From contig JAYQTM010000001.1 in NCBI GenBank assembly GCA_038147395.1, positions 1,674,001 through 1,738,000 on the forward strand: DNA of 64,000 bases. Reading direction: 5' to 3'. Both the position numbers and the translations under genes were made by a program. Numbering within the stretch: the first letter of the stretch is position 1; the number at the start of each line of letters is the position of its first letter. This document shows, piece after piece, positions 53,906 through 63,590 of the stretch. Source of the stretch: Eutrophovita brisbanensis. Its GTDB lineage: Bacteria; Pseudomonadota; Gammaproteobacteria; Burkholderiales; Eutrophovitaceae. Below the pieces are notes generated by a model. The model saw only the letters and a list, made by a program, of their open reading frames with translations. It did no database searches and was not told the DNA's origin.

Positions 53906-55066
53906 TTAAAACGAACGCGGCAAGCCCAACACATGTTCGGCAGTGTAAGAAAGAATCAAATTTGTCGATATTGGAGCCACTTGGTATAGACGCGTTTCTC
54001 TAAATTTTCGCTCAATGTCATATTCTGCGGCAAAACCAAATCCACCATGCGTTTGCAAGCAGGCGTTTGCTGCCTCCCAAGACGCCTTAGCGGCTAAGTA
54101 CTTCGCCATGTTTGACTCTGAACCACAGGGTAGTTGTGCATCAAATAATTCGCATGCCTTCCAACGCATCAAATTAGCTGCCTCAACTTCAATGAACGCC
54201 TCAGCGATAGGGAATTGGATCCCCTGGTTTTGTCCAATCGGGCGATCAAAAACGACACGCTCTTTTGCATAAGAGGATGCCCGATCAACAAACCAGTACC
54301 CGTCACCGATACATTCAGCAGCAATCAAAGTACGCTCTGCATTCAGGCCATCTAAGATATAACGAAAACCTTTTCCCTCTTCGCCGATTAAATTTTCCTC
54401 TGGAATTTCTAGCTCATCAAAAAACAGCTCATTTGTCTCGTGATTCACCATATTCTCGATCGGCCGAACTGTTAATCCATGATTAATCGCTTGATGTAAA
54501 TCGACGATAAAAATTGACATGCCTTCGGATTTTTTTCGGACATCCTTCAACGGTGTCGTTCTCGCGAGCAAAATCATTAAGTCAGAATGTTGAATCCGAG
54601 AAATCCATACCTTTTGCCCATTCACGACGTAACGATCACCTTTTTTCACTGCCACCGTCTTAATTTTTGTCGTATCAGTACCCGTCGTCGGCTCCGTGAC
54701 CCCCATGGACTGCAAACGTAAGGAGCCATTCGCAATCTCAGGCAAATAACGGTTTTTTTGCTCAATAGAACCATGACGAAGTAAGGTGCCCATGTTGTAC
54801 ATCTGACCATGACACGCACCAGCATTGCCGCCCGACCGATTGATTTCCTCCATGATGACTGAGGCTTCAGCCAGACCGAGTCCAGAGCCACCAAACTCTT
54901 CGGGAATCATTGCAGACAGCCACCCCGCGTCAGTCAACGCTTTCACAAACGCTTCTGGGTACTCTCTTTTAGAGTCAACCTCTCGATGATACTCATCTGT
55001 AAATTGTTCACATACGGCTCGTACACCGTCTCGAATTTCTTGATATTGATCAGGATTAACAGACAT
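53906..55066 (-). CDS. acyl-CoA dehydrogenase
   Basis: A 386-residue FAD enzyme that introduces the alpha-beta double bond in an acyl-CoA. The first family region is QSMGVTEPTTGTDTTKIKT and the second is HGGFGFAAEYDIERKFRE, with the C-terminal helical bundle between. Expected FAD and CoA contacts are visible. It is preceded by the mesaconyl-CoA-hydratase-like gene and followed by the SDR. It would make the enoyl-CoA that the neighbouring hydratase can use. Confidence 0.93.
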   Translation of the reverse strand: MSVNPDQYQEIRDGVRAVCEQFTDEYHREVDSKREYPEAFVKALTDAGWLSAMIPEEFGGSGLGLAEASVIMEEINRSGGNAGACHGQMYNMGTLLRHGSIEQKNRYLPEIANGSLRLQSMGVTEPTTGTDTTKIKTVAVKKGDRYVVNGQKVWISRIQHSDLMILLARTTPLKDVRKKSEGMSIFIVDLHQAINHGLTVRPIENMVNHETNELFFDELEIPEENLIGEEGKGFRYILDGLNAERTLIAAECIGDGYWFVDRASSYAKERVVFDRPIGQNQGIQFPIAEAFIEVEAANLMRWKACELFDAQLPCGSESNMAKYLAAKASWEAANACLQTHGGFGFAAEYDIERKFRETRLYQVAPISTNLILSYTAEHVLGLPRSF

Positions 55067-55093
55067 ACCTACGACTCATCTTTCTTAACACGT

Positions 55094-55948
55094 TTACTTG
55101 TTCACACAAGTGACCGATGCTTCCATAGTGATATGACCAGCATGGTCACGAGTCCATAGATTATAAACGTCGTCTCCAACACGCTCACCGTGAACGTCAA
55201 AAGAATGATTGTCAAAAATAGGTTTTACCGCCCGAAAGCTAAAGGTCGAGATCTTCACGCCACCATGTTTGTCCGTCAAAAGCTTTGAAAGATAGGTCGC
55301 AGTCAACGGCCCATGAAATACTAGGCCCGGGTAACCCTCTTGCTCTAAACAATATTTTCGATCGTAGTGAATACGATGTCCGTTAAACGTGAGCGCAGAA
55401 TAACGAAATAACGTCACTGGATCAGGGGTGACTGAATTAGAAAAATCGGAAGTCTGTCGCGCGTCCTTGTACCTAGGAGATGGCGTACCAATTTTCTCGT
55501 TATCTCGGTAAACAATATCGTGCTCTTCTTCAAGAATGACACCATCCTCATCGCTGATCACGTGAGCAACCGTGACAAAGACCATCGATCCAGTTCGCCC
55601 TTCTTTCAAAACAATATCTTTTATCGTTGACTCTCGACAGACACGGGTCCCCACCAACAAATCTTTGTGAAAGATTAATCTTCCACCCGCCCACATTCTT
55701 CGAGGCAAATTAACAGGAGGAAGGAACCCACCCCTTTTCGGGTGTCCATCCTCGCCAAGATCTGAAAAGTTCGCAACGGGCGCGAAAAACATCCAATGCC
55801 AAAGTATAGGAACAACTGAACCAACAAGCGATGGTGGCGGAGACACATCAAGCGTTGCGTACATTCTTTCGACACGAGACTCATCTACAAAATCAACCGC
55901 CGAATCTGTTTTACCTACCCACGATCGGTAGGAGTCATCCTGAGCCAT
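55094..55948 (-). CDS. MaoC/FAS1-like dehydratase (mesaconyl-C4-CoA hydratase type)
   Basis: A 284-residue double-hotdog enzyme. The N-terminal FAS1-like dehydratase domain holds WHWMFFAPVANFSDLGEDGH. The C-terminal domain carries the catalytic FNGHRIHYDRKYC with the Asp-His pair and GYPGLVFHGP. This order matches mesaconyl-C4-CoA hydratase, which adds water to an enoyl-CoA, and HTD2-like proteins. It lies between LivF and the acyl-CoA dehydrogenase, so it probably hydrates their enoyl-CoA product. Confidence 0.87.
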   Translation of the reverse strand: MAQDDSYRSWVGKTDSAVDFVDESRVERMYATLDVSPPPSLVGSVVPILWHWMFFAPVANFSDLGEDGHPKRGGFLPPVNLPRRMWAGGRLIFHKDLLVGTRVCRESTIKDIVLKEGRTGSMVFVTVAHVISDEDGVILEEEHDIVYRDNEKIGTPSPRYKDARQTSDFSNSVTPDPVTLFRYSALTFNGHRIHYDRKYCLEQEGYPGLVFHGPLTATYLSKLLTDKHGGVKISTFSFRAVKPIFDNHSFDVHGERVGDDVYNLWTRDHAGHITMEASVTCVNK

Positions 55949-56002
55949 TACAAATTCCCACAGTAGTTAAGAAACAAAAACACTACTTTAATTTGTAGTT
56001 CC

Positions 56003-56716
56003 TCAGATCGCCAAATACTTTTGAGTGACTGCCTCGTTAGCACGCAGTGCCTCGATCGTGTCCGCGTATACGATTTCACCCTTATCAATTACGGTTGCAT
56101 GACTCGCGATTCCGAGACAAAAATGCATATTTTGTTCCGCGAGCAATACTGTCGCGCCAAGATCTCGCAACTGTAGGATCAATTCTCCGATACGTTCGAC
56201 GATAACAGGTGCAAGCCCTTCACTTGGTTCATCAAGCAACAATACTGAGGGATTACCCATCAACGTCCTCGCAATCGTGAGCATCTGCTGCTCCCCGCCC
56301 GACAAATTGCCAGCCATACGATTTTTCAGCGGCTCCAGGAGTGGAAACATCTCATACACCTTCGCTAGGTTCCAATAGTCTTGCCCATTGACCCCTTTTT
56401 TCGCTGCAATCACCAAGTTGTCATCAACGGAGTGCTCAGGAAAAACTTGCCGGTCTTCGGGCACATATCCGATCCCAGATTTGGCTATTGCATGGGGCTT
56501 TTTCCCCGAAACAACGACGCCAGATAACGAGATACTCCCTTGACTTGGCGGCGCAATTCCTGCAATTGCCTTCATCGTCGTCGATTTTCCAGCACCATTG
56601 CGACCAAGCAAAGCCATTGTTTGGCCTTCCTCAACCGAAACATTGACACCAAATAAAATCTGACTTGCACCGTAATACACATCCAAATCCATCACGCGCA
56701 ATAGTGGTTGGCTCAT
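56003..56716 (-). CDS. livF: branched-chain-amino-acid-type ABC transporter ATP-binding protein LivF (second system)
   Basis: About 237 residues. ATG 56716 is preferred because GGAGAG lies about seven bases upstream; a GTG two codons earlier is an alternative. Walker A GRNGAGKST is intact here, unlike the other livF in the window. It has LSGGEQQML, VLLLDEPSEGLAP and the LLAEQNMHF His-less H-loop usual in LivF. It overlaps the livG end. It is part of the second SBP-livHMGF set. Confidence 0.93.
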   Translation of the reverse strand: MSQPLLRVMDLDVYYGASQILFGVNVSVEEGQTMALLGRNGAGKSTTMKAIAGIAPPSQGSISLSGVVVSGKKPHAIAKSGIGYVPEDRQVFPEHSVDDNLVIAAKKGVNGQDYWNLAKVYEMFPLLEPLKNRMAGNLSGGEQQMLTIARTLMGNPSVLLLDEPSEGLAPVIVERIGELILQLRDLGATVLLAEQNMHFCLGIASHATVIDKGEIVYADTIEALRANEAVTQKYLAI

Positions 56717-57471
56717 TCGCACTCTCCACCAGCGTAGGCCTTACCCAGATAGGCCTCGATGACTTTGGGATGACGCTTGACTGCCTCTGGAGACCCTTCA
56801 GCCAAAACACTCCCGTAACTTAAAACCGCGATTTTTTGTGCATATTTAAAAACGATGTCCATGTCGTGCTCGATAAATATCAACGTCATGCGCTTGCGCT
56901 TCCATAATTCATACACGGTCTCGATCATCTGCCACCGCTCTTCACTTCCCATCCCAGCCGTTGGCTCATCGAGCAACAAAACTTTAGGATCCAATGCCAG
57001 CGCAAGCGCAATATCCAAAAGTTTTTGATCACCATGGGAGAGATTTCCAGACACAACATTCGCGCGCGAATGCATCCCAACTAGGTCCAAAATCTCTTCA
57101 GTCTGATCGGACAACTCTTTTAAGGGGAAATGTCGGCCAAGATGCGTATGCCGCTCCCGATGAGCGTGAAGCGCACAAAAAACCGATTCTCTGACGGTTA
57201 ACGATGGAAAAATACTCGCGATCTGAAATGCGCGACCAATTCCTTTTTTGACAATCACCTCAGGTTGATACCCAGCGATATCTTCATTGTTTAAGAGCAC
57301 GCGACCTTCATCTGGCTTGTAGCGCCCCGTGATCAAATTAAAGAAGGTCGTTTTCCCAGCACCGTTAGGCCCAATGATCGCTGTGAGCGACCCAGTCGGA
57401 AACTCCAGACTTACCCCATTCATCGCGTCAACACCACCAAACGACTTTCTCAAGCGATCAATGTGCAACAT
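56713..57471 (-). CDS. livG: branched-chain-amino-acid-type ABC transporter ATP-binding protein LivG (second system)
   Basis: A 252-residue ATPase with Walker A GPNGAGKTT, the degenerate signature LSHGDQKLL, Walker B VLLLDEPTAGMG and FIEHDMD. The LivG C-terminal EAYLGKAYAGGECE is present. LSHG resembles that of urea and amide transporters. It overlaps livM by one base and livF by four. Confidence 0.93.
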   Translation of the reverse strand: MLHIDRLRKSFGGVDAMNGVSLEFPTGSLTAIIGPNGAGKTTFFNLITGRYKPDEGRVLLNNEDIAGYQPEVIVKKGIGRAFQIASIFPSLTVRESVFCALHAHRERHTHLGRHFPLKELSDQTEEILDLVGMHSRANVVSGNLSHGDQKLLDIALALALDPKVLLLDEPTAGMGSEERWQMIETVYELWKRKRMTLIFIEHDMDIVFKYAQKIAVLSYGSVLAEGSPEAVKRHPKVIEAYLGKAYAGGECE

Positions 57472-58481
57472 CAGTGATGACTCCCGCTAGCATGTGCCTC
57501 TGGGTTAGCAGTCGAATCGGGACGTCTTCGATCGGCCCACCACTCGTATACGCTCCCAAGGATTCCCTTCCGTAAACCCAATGCAAACACTAGGATAATG
57601 AGACCGAGGACTAACATGTTGTATTCCTTGAGCGCAGGAGTACTTGATATGACATCGGTCAGAAGAAGTAGCGTCACAGCTCCAACCAACGGTCCTAAAA
57701 AAACGGTCATACCACCGAGAAGGATCATGAAAATCGCCTCTCCGGACATCGTCCAATAGGCAAAATCGGGATAAGCACTGGAAATGTAGAGACTCATAAT
57801 CAGGCCACCGATAGAGCCGAAAATGCCTGCAACGACAAATGCTAATAATTTGACCCTCCAAACTCTGATACCGAGAAAACCACACCGGTTAGGATTATCT
57901 CGGATCATCCTCAAACTGAAACCGAAGGGCGTTTGAAGAAGATGTCTCATGATCAAGAGCGAGCCAACAAGCATGACAGCGCAGAAAACGTAAAGATGTA
58001 CCGGATCATCGAGACGAATACCTAAAAACGGGGGCCTCGGAATTCCACCCGTCAATCCCTGGTCACCACCAGTGACGTCAGTCCACGCAATGATGCTGCT
58101 GTGGAATAACATTTGAAACGCTAGCGTCAGAAATGCAAAGTAGATTTCTTTCAATCGAATACATATCGCACCCACTATGAGCGCAATCAGGGCGCTGATT
58201 CCAACAGTCCCCATTAAAGCGACTGGAACCGACACTCCTAATTTTTGAAGCATTAATGCGAAACTGTAGGCACCAAGGCCAAAGAATAACCCGTGACCGA
58301 ACGACACCATGCCACCGTATCCGATCAATAAATTCAGCGACGTTGCAAATACCGCGTAAGCGGACATACGAATCACAAAATCTGGGAAGGCCTTTCCACC
58401 CACGATACTCGGTAAAGCCAACAAAATAACAAGTGCGATCGCGGCAACGAGAAAATCTGATTTAAACGACGCAGTCTTCAT
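57471..58481 (-). CDS. livM: branched-chain-amino-acid-type ABC transporter permease LivM (second system)
   Basis: About 336 residues. ATG 58481 with AAGGA upstream is chosen over a GTG at 58508 that would extend into livH. It shows LLIGYGGMVSFGHGLFFGLGAY, RDNPNRCGFLGIRVWRVKL and about eight to ten membrane segments. It is shorter than the LivM at 10132-11349, without its C-terminal extension. It overlaps livG by a single base and starts two bases after the livH stop. Confidence 0.92.
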   Translation of the reverse strand: MKTASFKSDFLVAAIALVILLALPSIVGGKAFPDFVIRMSAYAVFATSLNLLIGYGGMVSFGHGLFFGLGAYSFALMLQKLGVSVPVALMGTVGISALIALIVGAICIRLKEIYFAFLTLAFQMLFHSSIIAWTDVTGGDQGLTGGIPRPPFLGIRLDDPVHLYVFCAVMLVGSLLIMRHLLQTPFGFSLRMIRDNPNRCGFLGIRVWRVKLLAFVVAGIFGSIGGLIMSLYISSAYPDFAYWTMSGEAIFMILLGGMTVFLGPLVGAVTLLLLTDVISSTPALKEYNMLVLGLIILVFALGLRKGILGSVYEWWADRRRPDSTANPEAHASGSHH

Positions 58482-58482
58482 T

Positions 58483-59382
58483 TCATTGGTCCTTGCCGAA
58501 AAGTCCACTCGGGCGCAATACCAGGATCACCACCATCAGTACGAACATAAGTCCTTCGGTAAATAACGGAAAACCAATTGCCCCAAAACTTCTGACAAGA
58601 CCGATCAATAGCGCGCCAACCAAGGCGCCAGCTATAGAGCCCATGCCGCCAATCACTGTGACAATGAAAGACTCAATAACGATAGAGAAACCCATTCCTG
58701 CGACGAGAGAGCGCACGGGCACAGCAAGCGCTCCAGCCAGTCCTGCTAATAAACCACCAAGAGCAAACACACTTCCAAAAACCAATGCAGTGTTTATTCC
58801 CAGCGATGACGTCATTGTCGGATTGATCGCCGCGGCTCGTACAATCTTACCGAAACGCGTTTTGGTAATAAGTAAAGCGATCACCCCAGCGATGATGAGC
58901 GTCACCACAATCAAAAACATGTAAAACACCGGAATCACGCCACCGGCGATAAAAAACGGAGGCTTTCGAAATGCTTCGGGCATTCCCATCGCAAGAAACT
59001 CTGACCCCCATATCAGTTTGACGGCGTCATCCAGAATCAAGATGAACGCGTAACAAACCAACAACTGAAGTAACACGTCCGACCCGTATACTCGACTCAT
59101 AAAGAGTCTCTCAAAGACAAGAGCAAAAACGCCGACACCAACCGCAGCACCGATCACTGCAAGCGTATAACTCTCGCTCAGATTGAATATTGTGTAAGCA
59201 AAGTAGGCTCCCAACATGTACAACGAGCCATGCATGAAGTTGGTCACCTTCAGCGTTCCAAAGATGAGGGATAAACCAGCAGCAACCAAAAACAACAGCA
59301 TGCCGCTAATCAGGCCACCCGTCGTTTGCGTGATGATACAAGACGTGCTCGTCACGCAAGAAAATAGTGCCTCAAAATCCAA
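58483..59382 (-). CDS. livH: branched-chain-amino-acid-type ABC transporter permease LivH (second system)
   Basis: A 299-residue inner-membrane permease with the family segments IFGTLKVTNFMHGSLYMLGA and VIGGMGSIAGALVGALLIG. It has about eight membrane segments. It lies 80 bases downstream of the binding-protein gene and immediately before livM. The system is probably separate in specificity from that at 8655-13576, as its binding protein is of a different export type. Confidence 0.92.
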   Translation of the reverse strand: MDFEALFSCVTSTSCIITQTTGGLISGMLLFLVAAGLSLIFGTLKVTNFMHGSLYMLGAYFAYTIFNLSESYTLAVIGAAVGVGVFALVFERLFMSRVYGSDVLLQLLVCYAFILILDDAVKLIWGSEFLAMGMPEAFRKPPFFIAGGVIPVFYMFLIVVTLIIAGVIALLITKTRFGKIVRAAAINPTMTSSLGINTALVFGSVFALGGLLAGLAGALAVPVRSLVAGMGFSIVIESFIVTVIGGMGSIAGALVGALLIGLVRSFGAIGFPLFTEGLMFVLMVVILVLRPSGLFGKDQ

Positions 59383-59463
59383 AATATGCCCCTTGGATAA
59401 CTACAAAGAAAACATTGAGCTCAGGCTCACCCTGAAGTCAGAAACATTTGTTGTACGGATTAA

Positions 59464-60729
59464 TTAAACGTAACCCGATTTTTCCTTCCACTCGGCCTCT
59501 AGCTCCAGAATCATCTTCCAATCCCCCGGGAACACATCCTTCATAAAGGGCTCCTTACGAAGTGTGGCTCCCCAGCCGATTGCGTAGTTGATAATTGTCT
59601 GGTCCTCGCCCCTCATGGTGACAGTCCCATTATGACCAAACGGAGATTTGACTGTTAGCCCACGAATAACCTCCGACATTTTGGTCGCATCAGTAGAGTT
59701 GGCTTTCGTTAACGCAGCAACGAGAAATTCAACCGCGAGTTTATTTTCCCATGCCCAGTTAGTCGGCCAATCCTTATGAGCAGCACGATATGTATCTGCC
59801 CAATCGTGATTCGCTTGAGTCGCAGGATATGCCTTTAGGTACCTATTTGACGAGTGAATGCCATCAGGTAAATTTTTGATAGCAGACATCGTGGTGTAAT
59901 CAGCAAGGTTTGTCGCAAATAACTTAGTTTGTGAGAAAAGCGCGTAGATACTCGACTGGTCGACGAAGGAGACCAAATCTCCGCCCCAAAGCGCGGAATA
60001 CATTGCGTCTGGCTTAACTTGCAAAATTTTAGTGATGTTTTCGGTGTAGTCCGCTTGAAATAATTTTGGCCACGTCTCCCCGACCAACTCCATATCAGGG
60101 TAAAAGCGCTTCAGATAGTCAAGGAATAGTGAGGTATTGTCTCTGCCATATGCATAGTCCGGCGAACAGCTCATCCAACGCCGCAACTTATTTTTTTTGG
60201 CGATTGTCGCTGCATATGAAGCACTGACCACAGCATCGTGTATCCCTTGTCTGGCCACCCGAAACGCACTTGGGACACGAATTTTAGGATCAGCGGTCAG
60301 TGAGGACGTCTCAGAGACTGTGTGCAAACACAAGACGCCTGTTTCTCGAACTACCTCCTGAACGGCAAAAGATCCCGAAGACGCCTCAGCGTCGATGATG
60401 ATCTCACAGCCTTCGCTGTTGATCAGATGTTTGACGTTATTCGCAGCCTCATCAGGCTTTCCCTTTGAGTCTCTCGAAATGATCTCGATGAGCCGACCGC
60501 CAAGGCCTCCCGCATCATTGAACTTCTTGACTTCCATGTTGATCGCGTTAAGCGACGACATACCAACTTGCGCGACGCGACCAGACAATATGGTCGGAAC
60601 ACCAACCCGAATGACCTTACCCGCAGCTCTCGACACATACGGAAAACCAAGAGTGCTTGCAGCAGCTAGAGCACCAATTGATTTAACAAAATCTCGGCGC
60701 TTGACACCCAAGTGACGCTTTTGAGACAT
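59464..60729 (-). CDS. ABC transporter substrate-binding protein, Tat-exported (second Liv system)
   Basis: A 421-residue type I periplasmic binding protein. The N-terminus has a twin-arginine signal (KRRDFVKSIGALAAASTLGF, with an Ala-rich tail ending near SRAAG) instead of the lipobox of the first system's protein. The mature part begins VIRVGVPTILSGRVAQVG and has FNDAGGLGGRLIEIISRDSKG, the usual ligand-lobe sequence. It is the first gene of the second SBP-livHMGF set, downstream of the aldehyde dehydrogenase. The ligand is unknown. Confidence 0.9.
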   Translation of the reverse strand: MSQKRHLGVKRRDFVKSIGALAAASTLGFPYVSRAAGKVIRVGVPTILSGRVAQVGMSSLNAINMEVKKFNDAGGLGGRLIEIISRDSKGKPDEAANNVKHLINSEGCEIIIDAEASSGSFAVQEVVRETGVLCLHTVSETSSLTADPKIRVPSAFRVARQGIHDAVVSASYAATIAKKNKLRRWMSCSPDYAYGRDNTSLFLDYLKRFYPDMELVGETWPKLFQADYTENITKILQVKPDAMYSALWGGDLVSFVDQSSIYALFSQTKLFATNLADYTTMSAIKNLPDGIHSSNRYLKAYPATQANHDWADTYRAAHKDWPTNWAWENKLAVEFLVAALTKANSTDATKMSEVIRGLTVKSPFGHNGTVTMRGEDQTIINYAIGWGATLRKEPFMKDVFPGDWKMILELEAEWKEKSGYV

Positions 60730-60844
60730 ACCCCCTCCTGATAGAAACTTCCGTTCACCACTGCTTCCTCTGAAACAGTTAAGGTTAATTTACTATCAAA
60801 CAACCACTCGTGCCAGAGGGGAAATCACTGAAATAATTGATGCG

Positions 60845-62299
60845 TTACTCGTGATGGTGAACGATCGTCTTTGTTGTCGTGAAGTGCTCAAGCGCAACGA
60901 AGCCTTTTTCACGACCGTGGCCACTTTTCCGCATTCCACCAAACGGTAATTCAACTCCACCACCAGCACCGTAATTATTGATGAACACCTGCCCACAGTT
61001 CATTCGCTTCGCAACACGCTGCTGCCGATCCCCATCTCGCGTCCAAACCGAACCCACGAGCCCATATTCTGTTGCGTTAGCAAGCGCGACCGCATCAGCC
61101 TCGTCTTCGAATGGAATCGCGGAGAGGACAGGCCCGAAAACCTCGTCACATGCGAGCCGATGATCCCGAGGCACGTTACCAAAAAGAGCGGGTTGTACCC
61201 AGAATCCATTGGTATCTATGCCGTCGGCAAATTGGCCCTCGGCAATTAACTCAATACCCGAATCGATTGCATCTTTACGAAAGCCGTTGACCAATGCTTG
61301 TTGTTTCGCGTTCATCACAGGCCCGCAGTCGAGATCCATATCTGGCGTGCCGACTCGAACTTTACTGAATTGCGCCGCAACGCGAGACATAAAATCATCG
61401 TAGATGCTCTTTTGCACGAGTATCCTAGAGCCTGCTGAACATGTTTGACCGGCGTGCTGAATAATTGCTTTCACAACAACGGGAAGCGCTCTATCTAGGT
61501 CAGCATCGGCAAAAATCAACTGCGGAGATTTGCCACCAAGTTCGAGCGTACAACCCACGTAGTTTTGCGCAGTTGCCTGTTGGACAATCGTTCCAGTTCT
61601 GGGAGAGCCTGTGAAGCTCATGAAATTAATTCCTGGATGCTCAGCGAGTGCTGCGCCAGCCTTGTTCCCGAGTCCTGTGACAACGTTGAGCGCTCCAGGG
61701 GGTAGACCAGCCTCGATCCCTAATTGCGATATCACAAGCGTTGATAAACAAGCGTCCTCAGAAGGTTTCACCACCGCGGCGTTGCCAACAGCCAATGCTG
61801 GACCCACGCTTCTTCCATACTGCTGAGCTGGATAGTTCCAAGGAATAATGTGCGCCGTCACACCGTGCGGCACCCGATGGACATTCACGCTGTATCCGTC
61901 AAGGTATGGAATTACCTGGCCGTGAAGTTTATCAGCCGCACCTGCATAAAACTCAAAGTAACGGGCCGTCGCCGTAATGTCCGCACGTCCTGCCGTTATC
62001 GGCTTACCGGTGTCGCGGGACTCAAGTGCTGACAACTCTTCGAAATTTTCAAGAATCAGCTGCGACCATTTGTGCAAAATTCTACTTCTCTCAACCGGGG
62101 CCATCCTACCCCACTCTCCGTCTAGAGCCCCTTGGGCCGCCTTGACAGCAGCATCGACATCCGCCACATCACCGTCTGGAATGGTTGCAAACACCTTGCC
62201 ATTGCACGGATCAATCATGTCTAGAACCTGACCACTCTGAGCAGTTACGTTCTTTCCATTAATCAAATTGTCATAGTTCTTAATCTCTGCTGCACTCAT
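60845..62299 (-). CDS. NAD(P)-dependent aldehyde dehydrogenase
   Basis: A 484-residue class I/II-type aldehyde dehydrogenase. It has the N-binding Asn in IIPWNYP, KPSEDA, the Glu of LELGGKSPQL, the nucleophilic Cys in QHAGQTCSAGSRI and the C-terminal MNCGQVFINNYG. The length and sequence style resemble betaine-aldehyde and other broad-range dehydrogenases. It lies between the CaiB/BaiF transferase and the binding protein, and would oxidise an aldehyde such as the one the TPP enzyme would release (inference). Confidence 0.92.
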   Translation of the reverse strand: MSAAEIKNYDNLINGKNVTAQSGQVLDMIDPCNGKVFATIPDGDVADVDAAVKAAQGALDGEWGRMAPVERSRILHKWSQLILENFEELSALESRDTGKPITAGRADITATARYFEFYAGAADKLHGQVIPYLDGYSVNVHRVPHGVTAHIIPWNYPAQQYGRSVGPALAVGNAAVVKPSEDACLSTLVISQLGIEAGLPPGALNVVTGLGNKAGAALAEHPGINFMSFTGSPRTGTIVQQATAQNYVGCTLELGGKSPQLIFADADLDRALPVVVKAIIQHAGQTCSAGSRILVQKSIYDDFMSRVAAQFSKVRVGTPDMDLDCGPVMNAKQQALVNGFRKDAIDSGIELIAEGQFADGIDTNGFWVQPALFGNVPRDHRLACDEVFGPVLSAIPFEDEADAVALANATEYGLVGSVWTRDGDRQQRVAKRMNCGQVFINNYGAGGGVELPFGGMRKSGHGREKGFVALEHFTTTKTIVHHHE

Positions 62300-62348
62300 A
62301 CTTCACTCCCTACAAATTATTTTGATTAGTTGCGTCAAGTTGTTGAAC

Positions 62349-63527
62349 CTAGATCACACCGCCCTCTTTCAACCGGCTAATCTCAGATTCCTCAAAACCT
62401 AATTCTCGAAGAATCATTTCCGAATGCTGTCCCGCCGATGGAATAGGATCCATTCTTGGATCGAACTCCTCAGGCACACCAGGTGGCAACATCCCTTTGA
62501 TGGCACCATTCTCGGACTCCACCATTCTCCAACGCTCGCGCGCACGCAGTTGGTCATGATCCCAGACCTGTTGCATCGTATTCATTGAGGCATTGCCAAT
62601 TCTTGCCGCATCCAGCCTCTCGGTTACGGATGCAAGTGTCATATCGGAGAAAACTTCAACAATGATGGCTCTTAGTTCATCTCTGGACTCAGATCGTTTG
62701 GTGTTTGTGGAAAAACGATCATCACCAGTAAGCTCTGGCTTCAAAAGCACTTTGTCGCAAAAAATCGCCCACTCGCGCTCATTCTGCAACCCAAGCATGA
62801 CGGTATTACCGTCTCCAACAGGAAACGGTCCGTATGGATAAATCGTTGCATGAGACGCCCCAGTCCTCGCGGGAGGTTGAGCACCTTCGTATGCGTAATA
62901 CATCGGGAAGCTCATCCACTCAGTCATCGTCTCTAACATTGAAATATCAATGCGGCACCCCGTCCCAGTTTTTTGTCTCCGAATAATTGCAGCTAGGATA
63001 TTGCTGAATGCGTACATACCAGCGGAAATATCCACTATCGAACAACCAGCTTTGGCAGGCTCGTCCTCTGAACCCGTTACTGACAACAAACCAGACTCGG
63101 CCTGGATGAGTAAATCATAGGCCTTTTTATCTCTATACGGCCCATCAGCGCCGTATCCGGAAATATCGCAGACAATCAATGTCGGATATTTATCCTTGAG
63201 TTTTTCGTATGAGAAGCCCATGCGGTCAGCAGCACCCGGAGCGAGGTTCTGGAGCAGCACATCGGCATTCTTTAAAAGCGCGTGGACAACATCAATCCCT
63301 TCACTTTTCTTGAGATCGAGCGTGATGCTCTCCTTAGATCGATTGGTCCACACAAAATGGGATGCCAGTCCACCGACTCGCTCGTCGTACGCTCGGGTTG
63401 GATCTCCCCCGCCAGGTCTTTCAATTTTTATAACTCGAGCCCCCAGATCAGCTAGCTGCCTGGTACAAAACGGTCCCGCAATGACGTGCTCTAACGCAAC
63501 AACGGTAATCCCCTCAAGTGGACGCAT
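62349..63527 (-). CDS. CaiB/BaiF family CoA-transferase
   Basis: A 392-residue class III CoA-transferase that moves CoA between carboxylic acids. It starts MRPLEGITVVALEHVIAGPF, has RPGGGDPTRAYDE and NRSKESITLDLKKSEG, and the catalytic Asp in DKKAYDLLIQAESGL. It fits activation of an acid formed by the neighbouring aldehyde dehydrogenase, with succinyl-CoA or another acyl-CoA as donor. It lies about 60 bases downstream of the partial TPP-enzyme gene. Confidence 0.93.
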   Translation of the reverse strand: MRPLEGITVVALEHVIAGPFCTRQLADLGARVIKIERPGGGDPTRAYDERVGGLASHFVWTNRSKESITLDLKKSEGIDVVHALLKNADVLLQNLAPGAADRMGFSYEKLKDKYPTLIVCDISGYGADGPYRDKKAYDLLIQAESGLLSVTGSEDEPAKAGCSIVDISAGMYAFSNILAAIIRRQKTGTGCRIDISMLETMTEWMSFPMYYAYEGAQPPARTGASHATIYPYGPFPVGDGNTVMLGLQNEREWAIFCDKVLLKPELTGDDRFSTNTKRSESRDELRAIIVEVFSDMTLASVTERLDAARIGNASMNTMQQVWDHDQLRARERWRMVESENGAIKGMLPPGVPEEFDPRMDPIPSAGQHSEMILRELGFEESEISRLKEGGVI

Positions 63528-63590
63528 AGAATTTTACCCTCGCAATTTGGCTCGGAGCTTACTCGTCAAAATTCCCAAACCAGCGAGAAG